The position numbers were made by a program, and so were the translations under genes. Below are positions 56,410 through 64,000 of a DNA stretch of 64,000 nt, piece after piece (position 1 is the stretch's first letter; every line of letters starts with the position of its first letter). The DNA comes from Carya illinoinensis. Taxonomy: Eukaryota; Streptophyta; Magnoliopsida; Fagales; Juglandaceae. The stretch covers positions 7,304,501 through 7,368,500 of the forward strand of contig NC_056765.1 of assembly GCF_018687715.1 (NCBI RefSeq), written 5' to 3'. Below the pieces are notes generated by a model. That model did not search any database. It worked only from the letters and a program-made list of their open reading frames with translations, and was not told the origin of the DNA.

Positions 56410-59400
56410 GTGTTTCTATGCAACCATACTCTTCTGAATACCATAGCTACCTCTTCCATCTGGCTTTTACTCAAAATCTGCATCATTCTCTCCCATAACC
56501 CCATAAAATCTTCTTCTTTCTTGCTCCATTTATGGACTATGCTTTCTGTTTTTGCCCATATGTCATTTGCTACAGGGCAAGTCTAAAGCACATGCATTAT
56601 AGTTTCAATATCTGCATTGCACACTAGATAGGACCTTTCTTCCACTATCTTCCTTTTAAACAGGTTTCCCTTAGTAGGTAGAAGATCATTCCTAGCCTTC
56701 CATAAGAATAATTTTGTAACACTGGGCACTGTTAGATCCCACATGTATCTCCATCTTTCATCCATATGGTCCCTCAAGGAACTTTCACCCTTCTCCCTCT
56801 TCCTTTTTTCCAATTGTAAGTAGTATGCATTGCCCATAGAGAACACCCCCTTCTTTATAGGTCCTCAGTATATTCTGTCTTGTGCCATCCCTCTACTTTG
56901 TGGAATTCTCAAAATCTGTTCTACTTCCTCCTGCTTAAAGATGGCATGGATTTTATTCTCATTCCACTCCCTCCTTTTCTTGTCAATAAGTTCTTCAACT
57001 TTGGCATCTGCCTGCAAAACATAAACTGGTGACTGTATAGAAAAAGATGAGGGAGTGGACAACCATTTTGTGCCCCATATGTTTATCTTACTGCCATCCC
57101 CCACTCTCCACCTTATCCCTTCTTTCACAAGGCTTCTAGCATTCCAAACACTTTTCCAAATAAGAGAAGGCTTAGAGCTCAGTTTGGCTTCCAAGAAACT
57201 GGAATACCTATAATATTTCTCTTTGTAAATCACACTAGCTAAGGAAGATGGACACTTAATTAGCCTCCAACCTTGCTTTGCTAGAAGAGCCAAGTTAAAA
57301 GACTCCAAATCCCTGAATCCTAACCCTCCCTTCCCTTTCTGCTCTCCCAATTTCTCTCATTTCCTCCAATGTATACACTTACCTTCCTGCTGTTTGCCCC
57401 ACCAGAACCTTGAGAAAAGCATGTTTATCTCATAGCATAGCTTCCTTGGAGGTTTGAAAACCTACATGGTATAAGTGGGTATTGCCTATAAAACTGCATT
57501 GATCAAGATTTCTTTCCTAGCTTGGGATAAGAAAGTGTTCTTCCAACTTATAATCCTCTGCCATATTCTCTCTTTTAATACTCTGAAGGTATTGAAGCTG
57601 GATCTACCTACCATAGTAGGAATGCCCAAATATTTCTCATAACTATCACAAGCCATCGACAAACCTGCTTCTACTATCCTCTTTTTATCCCCCTCCCTTG
57701 TATTACTACTAAAGAACACAGAGATTTTTTTCTTTATTTAAAAACTGCCCAGAAGCTTTTTCATATTTTTTCAACACCTATTGCAATCTATTCCACTCTT
57801 CTATCTTGGCTCTTCCAAAAAGAATGCAGTCATCAGCAAATAATAAGTGGTTTATACTCGTACCCCCTCGAACTACTTGCACTCCTCTTGTCAACTTTTG
57901 ATTTTCATAAGAGTTCAATAGGGTACTCAGCCCTTCAGCACAAAGAATAAAGAGATAGGGTGACAAAGGGTCCCCTCGCCTCAAGCCCCTTTTAGGCCAG
58001 AACTTAAGCCCAGGACATCCATTTATTAGAATAGAAAATGAAACTGAATTTACACAACTCATGACCAGTTTCACCCAGTTCTTATGAAAGCCTAACTTAG
58101 TCATAATAGCCTTCAAGAAAAGCCACTCCACCCTATCATAAGCTTTTGACATATCTAATTTTAATGCCATACTTCCTTCCCTCCCTTTCTTTTTGAACTT
58201 CATAGAATGCAACAACTCGTAAGCCATCATTATATTATCATTTATCATTCTCCCTGGCAAGAAGGCACTGTGTGTTGGGGAAATTATGACAGAAAGAACT
58301 TTTTTAAGCCTATTTGAAATAGTTTTGGAAACTATTTTATACATTACATTACATAGGCTTATAGGTCTAAACTCACTAGCTTTTTTTGGTTCTTTATACT
58401 TGGGAATAAGAGCTATATGTGTGTGGTTAAGGGCAGGTTCCATAGGATTTCCATTTAAAAAAGCCAGAGCAGAAGAACAAACCTCCGCTGAGACCACCTC
58501 CCAATGGTTTTGATAGAAGCATGGCCCAAAACCATCTAGACTAGGAGCTTTTAGTGGTGCCATTTACTTTAATGCTTGTTCCACCTCCAATTTAGAATAA
58601 CTCTTCATAAGATTATCATTCTTCTCGGGAGTCACCCTTGCTGTCAAGCTTTCTAAACATGCTTCAATATCCTCTCTACTTGGGTTTGAAGATTGGAACA
58701 ATTTCTCAAAATATGCTCTGAAAGTTGCTTCAATTTCTTTATGCCCCTCCCATTTCCTGTTATCTTCATCATATACAAACTTTATGAAATTTCTTTTCCT
58801 TCTCTAATTGGCACATTCATGGAAATATTTGGTGTTTCTATCTCCATGCCTATACCAATTACATTTAGCCATTTGTTTCCATCTGATATTTTCTATTTCC
58901 AGTAATAGGTTCAGCTCCTTTTTCACTTGCCTTATCTCTTCAATGTTACAGCTACTCTCCTCTTTTTGTAATCTTTGCAAAATTTTATTTTTTTCTTCTA
59001 TCTCCTTGTTCCCCCCATCCTCTTTTTTTTACTCCATCTGAGTAGTGCAGCCCCACTTCTCTTCAATAAATCCACCACTGAATTAGGCCTCGACCTTTCT
59101 GACTCTTTCTTTTCGCATACCTCTTTTAGAACCTTCTTACATTCCTCATTAAGAGCCCAGTAAGCCTCATATTTAAAACTTCTCATCCTCCCCCACCTTT
59201 TATTTTCTGGTTTTATAATATGCAGCAGAAAGGGCTTATGGTCTGAAGTCCTGGCTGCCAAAACCTCTACCCATGTTCCTTTAAAAGTCTCAATCCAATC
59301 ATGGTTTGCAATTGCCCTGTCTAATCTTTCCTTCGTAAAAGATTCGTCCCCATGAGAATTACTCCATGTATATTTCTGCCCTTTCCACCCAAGATCATGC

Positions 59401-59921
59401 AAATTACCTGCCTACAAAACTTCCCTAAACAACTCCATTTGACTTTTTGGCATTGCTCTTCCCCCCCCCCCCCCCCTTCATTTTTCATCATTTGTAAGGA
59501 TCTCATTAAAATCCCCCACTATACACCAACCAACACCACTTAGACGCTTGAAAGACTTCAACAAATTCCAACTCTCTTTTCTTTTTATAGTTTTTGGATG
59601 CCCATAGAAACAAGTTAGTAACCAACCTTTTTCTTCTTCCTCCTCTACCCAAACATTTATGTGTCTTTGAGAGTAATTAACAACTTCCACTCTCACTTGA
59701 GCATTCCATAACAAAACCAAACCCCCTCCTTTTCCCACTGCTTCTACCACAAAATAGTCTTCACAATTTAATCACTTCTTTAAGTTTTCAAAACTTTTTC
59801 TCATAGACTTAGTTTCCATAATGAACACTAAGTTGGGTTTATTCTTCTCTGTCATATTGCAGAGATCTTGAACTGTCTGAGGGTTCCCCAACCCTCGATA
59901 GTTCCAACTTAAGAGTTTCAT
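56410..59921 (-). pseudogene. LINE ORF2: endonuclease, reverse transcriptase, zinc finger
   Basis: The start ATG (59921-59919) overlaps the ORF1 stop as ATGA. The AP-like endonuclease reads MKLLSWNYRGLGNPQ, CIVGDFNEIL and SDHKPFLLHI down to about 59200. RT spans about 58560-57480 and has KAPSLDGFGPCFYQNHW, FRPISLCNVMYKIVSK, GLRRGDPLSPYLFILCAEGL and the catalytic FADDCILFG. The C-terminal part (57350-56865) has GGLGFRDLESFNLALLAKQG. The zf-RVT region (56846-56550) has LFLWKARNDLLPT. It nicks target DNA and copies LINE RNA. Lesions include a 16-base C run (59461-59476), stops near 59480, 58564 and 57775, and other frameshifts. The frame runs into the solo LTR at 56405. Confidence 0.9.
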
Positions 59922-59995
59922 AATGCTTGACGGGGCTGAGAAATAGCCGCCGCCACTATGATTGAGTTTCCCACCTCTCCATCCTCACTACCCCA

Positions 59996-60649
59996 TAGGG
60001 GTGTACAAGAAACCAACAAACCGGTAGTGACCGACACAGACCCACCGCCGACGTCCGAAATCGGCCGGAATCGCCAGGGAACCGATCGGTAAGCGACAAA
60101 AAATTAACAAAATCGACGTCCGTCGGTTCGGTAGCGGTTTGAGCCTAGCTCAAATCGCTAAACCGGACGACCACATATACATATATTTTTTTTTAATTTA
60201 TACCTATATAAAACGACGTCGTTCCACTTAAGTTTAAGTGGAACGACGTCGTTTGATGCTATCAGTTGTGATTAAAACACATGTAAACGACACCGTTTGT
60301 ATTAAAGAAAACGGAATCGTTTTATCTATGAGAAACGAAAAAAAATAAGTAGAATGACGCCATTGGATTTAGAACCAAATGGCGTCGTTTTGATCTTCTT
60401 CTTCCTTCTTCTTCTTCTTCTGCAATTCACCTGGGTTTCACATCCTCTCTCTCTCTCTCTCTGAAAACCAGCACCGCTAGAGGAATCGAGAACCGACTGT
60501 GAGCCGCCAGAGAATAGTCGGAGTAGATACGGACGATTTTCCTCCTCCCCATAGATCGTTTACAGTCGGTTGCTCTGGCAAATCTCACCTCGTCGGTCAA
60601 CGTCAGTTTTACCCAAAAACCACGCCGATGAGGTCGGTTTTCACCCCTA
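59996..60649. mobile_element. hAT-type MITE nested in LINE ORF1
   Basis: Starts TAGGGGTG, ends CACCCCTA, with CTACCCCA on both sides (59988-59995 and 60650-60657). Ends and duplication length match the other two hAT MITEs, but the interior is different and GC-richer, with a 44 bp palindrome and a CTTCTT/CT-rich stretch (60400-60460). The open frame reading from LINE ORF1 into it is a chance fusion. Confidence 0.9.
60211..60254. repeat. Perfect 44 bp palindrome
   Basis: Two 21 bp arms starting AAACGACGTCGTTCCACTTA are exact inverted copies with a 2 bp centre (GT). Each arm contains the palindrome ACGACGTCGT. The phrase recurs in weaker form nearby (AAACGACACCGTTTG near 60287 and AATGGCGTCGTTTTG near 60379). 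Confidence 0.9.
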
Positions 60650-62214
60650 CTACCCCATCTTCCCTTCTTTTTAATGCCCGCATCCTCTCCTGCCCCACCC
60701 TCTTCACAGTTTCTTTTTTTCTGCATTTCAACTGAAGAAACAGTCTCAATCTTCTTCCCTTTTGCCCTAGCCTTTCTTTTCCATCCTCCCTTCTTAACTT
60801 GCTGACCTTCTATCTCAGGATTCTCACCCCCTCCTCTCTTACCCACCTTAACCACCAACTCATTTCTTTCATAAGTTTCCATCCCATTCAAAATATTTTC
60901 TTCCATAGTACATGCCCTTTCCTCAATCCCTTTCTCCTTAGTGTTTTTTTCCACTTCTTCCATACTTCTTTCCACTCTCTCTTCTTGACTTCTAACTACC
61001 TCAGTATTGACACTCTCACCCACTTCTGCCCCTACCCATAGTTCCCTCCTCTCATTCTTCTCCTTACTATTAAGACTCTCCACCCCCTTTTGATTCATGT
61101 TTTCTTCCTCCTTCCTCCACCAACTCCCTTCCTCCCTTCTCCATATACCTCCACTATAGCCCCTAGTTCTATTTAGCTACTTTGCCCACAGCCAAGAACC
61201 ATACTGTTCAGCTTCACCCTCCCTCTGGATTTTATCCCCATTACAGCCCTCCTCTCCATGTACAATGCAACCACAAGAGAAACAAATCTTAGGTAGTTTC
61301 TCATATGTAAAAGGGATCCAATAATTGCATCCTTTAACTTTAACTGTTCTCCCTCTTGCAATTGGTTTGTTTAAATCCAAATGCACCTGTACTCTTATGA
61401 AGTTCCCCCAACCACTTCCATCCTCCTGCACTTCAACATCTTCAACCTTACCCACCGAGGCACCTATTTGCTTAGCTCTGACTTTTGTCATACATGATAA
61501 AGGCAAATCATGCATTCTCAACTAGAAACTCTCAGATTCGAATTTCACTCAGTTTAAAGGAGTATATCCTTCAAATTCCTTAAGAACTAACAAATGGTTG
61601 TCAAACAACCAAGGCCTCCCTGACCATAGCCTCTCCTTATCAGCAATGGTCTCAAACATTAAGACAAAAACATTAGATTTTACCTCTGCTAGCTTCGCAG
61701 CTTTACTCAATTTCCATATCTTGCTAAAGTGGATTCCAACATCTCTTTGCTAATCGATCTTGATGAGCATAATTTTCCAACAGGCTTCGTTGTTCTTTGT
61801 AAACTAGCTCAATTGAAGGATCATCGACAAGCTCTATATCCACTATCTCCTCTTCTCTCAACCTGAGACACTTCCATTTTTCCTCCAGCACTCCATTCTC
61901 CTTCTACAAACTAAAACCTCACTCTATCCTCACTATTACTTCCTCTCTGTCGTGAATTTCTGGCCTCCCACCACCCTTTAACCACCATAATTCTATACAG
62001 ATTCCCCCCACCTCACTTGTTTCCACCAGAATCTCTCTCTCCTTAACCCCGTAACAACCTGGAAGACCGTAATAACCACCCTCACGTGCCTATCGCACCC
62101 TCCCACACCACCTCTTCTTTTCAAGAGATAAAAAGAAAGGAGACTATTCTCAAATATTGGGCATTACCTTTTTTTTTTTTAAATCTATTGGTATTCTAAA
62201 GATAGAAAAAAGAA

Positions 62215-62470
62215 ATGATCAATTTTAAAGCGTAGAACCCAAATTTAAATAGATCACAACTTAGCCATAAACTCCGTGCAATAGGAGTTTGTCTAAGCCC
62301 ATAAATTGCTTTTTTAGTTTGCGGACATGATGAAAAAATTGAAGGTGGGCAAAGCTTAGTGGTTGAGTCAAGTACACACACTCAACAAAAGATGATCACC
62401 ATGTATAAAAAGGCATTATGCACATGGAGTTGGATTGTCAACTATATATACAATATTAGAGGCTTAATGA
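62215..62470. repeat. Direct duplication, unit 1 (partner 63285-63540)
   Basis: AGATCACAACTTAGCCATAA, then GGAGTTTGT(C/T)TAAGCC, TTGA(A/G)GGTGGGCAAA and CATTATGCACATGGA occur in the same order in both units, with moderate divergence. In the second unit this block lies directly 3' of a cytochrome P450 fragment (minus strand). The first unit lacks the P450 part. Confidence 0.8.
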
Positions 62471-63284
62471 TTCCCATCATTGTTGGGATACTTTGTCTTT
62501 TATATAATACAATATAATAAAAAAGAGCTTACTGTAATTCCATAAACTATAGGGAATTTCATTCAACAAAAGTAACTTCAACTCTTTGCACTTCCAATCT
62601 GAAGACCCATGTCACTTGGGGGGATTTCTTCTTTACTCTTTAATTTGTGTTTGAATTTTTTAAGAAAATACGTACATTTGTACAATATTACACTTCCCGT
62701 ACATCTAAGGTGGCTTCATCTGAGGTGGCTTCATCTAATATGTTAGATCTATTTTATGATAAAAATAATTTTACAATCTGAGGAAACCACATTAAGCTAC
62801 ATCACTTTATAGAATTATTTTTGTGTAATCCTTTTGTCTCTAGAGTATTTCCCTTTCCCTTTTAAGAGTACTAAAATTACGATTCCCAAATCAATCTCTG
62901 GCACGGCATTAAAATACTCTATGTTGTTGGTCAATCGAGATTTGAAATCTCAGGTTGAAAAATATGTATGAATAAAGAAAAAAATTGCATTAAGTATAAC
63001 ACTATTATATTATATATAATATGCACGTTTTTTTGAATAATAATAAAAACATAAACATATATCTTCAATCTTACTAGTTGTTTGAATTGTACAAGGATTA
63101 GACACTTACGTGGGTTTGAAAAAAAAATACTTTAATATAAATATATTTTTAGTTGTAAAGTAGATCTAACGGATTACATAAAAATATGTCAATTTGTAAT
63201 TTTATTTTGTGTAATATTCTTTTTGTGATGGTAGCAATATTCATTAATCTAAAGATGAAAATGAAATTAGCACTTATCGCTTAT
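62471..63284. other. AT-rich spacer between the duplicated units
   Basis: No gene. Contains the dispersed module also seen near 51000 (62735-62855) and a stretch paralogous to the inverted repeat at 51453-51540 (about 63060-63130). Confidence 0.5.
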
Positions 63285-63540
63285 CATTTTTGAAGCCTAG
63301 AAGCCATACAAATTCAAAGAGATCACAACTTAGCCATAAGCAACATGCAAGAGGAGTTTGTTTAAGCCTGTAAAATCTGGCTTTCTTTAGTTTGTAGACA
63401 TTATGAGAAAATTGAGGGTGGGCAAATATGGCGGTTGAGTCATGTGCACAAACTCAAGAAGATGATGATCACCATGCAAAAATATTGCATTATGCACATG
63501 GAATTGAATTGTCAACAATGTACAATCTATACAATAGAGA
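63285..63540. repeat. Direct duplication, unit 2
   Basis: See the partner at 62215-62470. About 1.07 kb separates the two starts. Confidence 0.8.
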
Positions 63541-63660
63541 TCGAAGCCTTTCCGGCTTCAGCACCAACGCATTAATTATACAACCATACAACAGTCCGGC
63601 GAAACCAAGAAATGCAATGGCAATTAATATCTTTGCTGCATCAAACTTGAGCTGCAACAT
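63490..63660 (-). pseudogene. Cytochrome P450 N-terminal fragment, CYP714-like
   Basis: From the ATG at 63660 the minus strand encodes MLQLKFDAAKILIAIAFLGF, a membrane anchor, then NALVLKPERLRS. The (V/W)LKPERLRS phrase directly after the anchor is typical of CYP714-type P450s, which are membrane-bound monooxygenases of hormone metabolism. After LRS (about 63538) homology stops; the frame runs on without conserved residues to TAA at 63492-63490. The proline-rich hinge, I-helix, ExxR and heme Cys regions are absent. It is a 5' fragment of a gene. The family call rests on about 40 residues. Confidence 0.5.
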
Positions 63661-64000
63661 GGCCCTAGTCTTCTTTGTCTTTCTCCGTTCCCCTAGAAAT
63701 GAGCTTCATTGACAGCTTGGTTTGTTTACCCATACGTATGTACACATGATATAATGAGTTTGGCTAGGCAATTTGGTCAAACCTCAACAATTCTTACAGC
63801 TCATGACAAATATTAAAACTTGTGGAGAAAATTCTTACTTTCTTTATTGTGAAGTACGTACAAATATATAAATGTTACAAATAAGGTAGATCTTGAATAT
63901 ACATGATGAGGAATAAAAATTGAAATACAAAAGAATATGTTTATCTTATCATAACTAAGTTTGTTAGAGATAATGCTGAAAGAAATATGGCATAATGACT
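63661..64000. other. Right-edge spacer
   Basis: AT-rich. If the P450 fragment kept its promoter it would lie here; no core element is distinctive. Confidence 0.35.

Larger units (their letters stand above)
59918..62000 (-). pseudogene. LINE ORF1 (nucleic-acid-binding protein), split by a MITE
   Basis: The N-terminal part resembles the DUF4283 domain of plant LINE ORF1 proteins: FETIADKERLWSGRPWLFDN near 61650-61590, then MHDLPLSCM. A zinc knuckle follows, CFSCGCIVHGEEGC near 61290-61240. The C-terminal part is charged and Glu/Lys-rich (about 61100-60660). Stops occur near 61545 and 61525. The MITE at 59996-60649 interrupts the C-terminus, and the frame resumes after it to a TGA at 59920-59918. 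ORF1 coats LINE RNA. The start is uncertain. Confidence 0.8.
52500..62180 (-). mobile_element. Full-length L1-type LINE, decayed and twice interrupted
   Basis: Flanking 17-mers AAATCTGTTGGTGTTCT (52483-52499) and AAATCTATTGGTATTCT (62181-62197) differ at two bases and mark the target duplication. The poly(A) appears as T's from 52500. Minus-strand order is 5' leader, ORF1, ORF2 (endonuclease, RT, zinc finger, RNase H), poly(A). A solo LTR (53197-56405) and a hAT MITE (59996-60649) are nested inside; without them the LINE is about 5.8 kb. Both frames carry many stops and shifts. Confidence 0.9.

Noticed and set aside
60427..61098. 223-codon minus-strand frame as a host gene
   Set aside because: It is LINE ORF1 C-terminus fused by chance to the MITE at 59996-60649.

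Overview
This 64 kb window is AT-rich nuclear DNA from a flowering plant, most probably a woody eudicot. The evidence is the mix of plant Ty3 and Copia LTR retrotransposons, L1-type LINEs, CACTA and hAT elements, and fragments of typical plant genes. I see no rRNA, tRNA, CRISPR or bacterial operon structure, and no intact host protein-coding gene. Everything recognisable is a transposable element or a broken gene piece. The order Fagales is only a guess from repeat style.

Layout. 1-1686: 3' end of a Ty3 chromovirus (integrase, chromodomain, 3' LTR). 1801-2266: three exons of a DNA-3-methyladenine glycosylase I gene fragment. 2900-4333: a CACTA end and a Copia 3' end with LTR. 4334-5090: last exon and 3' flank of an ankyrin/PGG (ITN1-like) pseudogene, copy A. 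5487-13244: a probable CACTA element carrying a decayed Transposase_24 gene. 16424-28097: a second ankyrin/PGG pseudogene, copy B, whose exon is split by a nearly complete 9.95 kb Ty3 element (16695-26644, minus strand, perfect TTTAG target duplication). 28266-30638: a solo LTR of a related family in the 3' flank of copy B (perfect TCTCA duplication); copy A preserves the empty site. 31673-33014: a poly(A) retroposon with a 14-15 bp duplication. 34328-35006 and 39621-40268: two hAT-type MITEs. 35597-37062: a probable Tat/Athila-type LTR. 37063-39140: a LINE 3' half. 40797-42136: a SIRE-like Copia LTR. 46017-49361: a 3.3 kb solo LTR splitting an RNase H pseudogene. 51827-52269: a complete miniature LTR retrotransposon (TRIM). 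52500-62180: a full-length but decayed LINE on the minus strand, itself interrupted by a second 3.2 kb solo LTR (53197-56405) and a third hAT MITE (59996-60649). 62215-63660: a direct duplication and the N-terminal fragment of a cytochrome P450.

How the parts work together. The window records layered insertion: genes were duplicated and broken, then split by LTR elements that mostly collapsed to solo LTRs, with MITEs nested inside. The most unusual candidate is a 95 bp GT-AG intron between gag and pol of the 9.95 kb Ty3 element. It would put Gag and Gag-Pol under splicing control. Related LTRs also carry an array of paired perfect hairpins whose copy number differs between copies.
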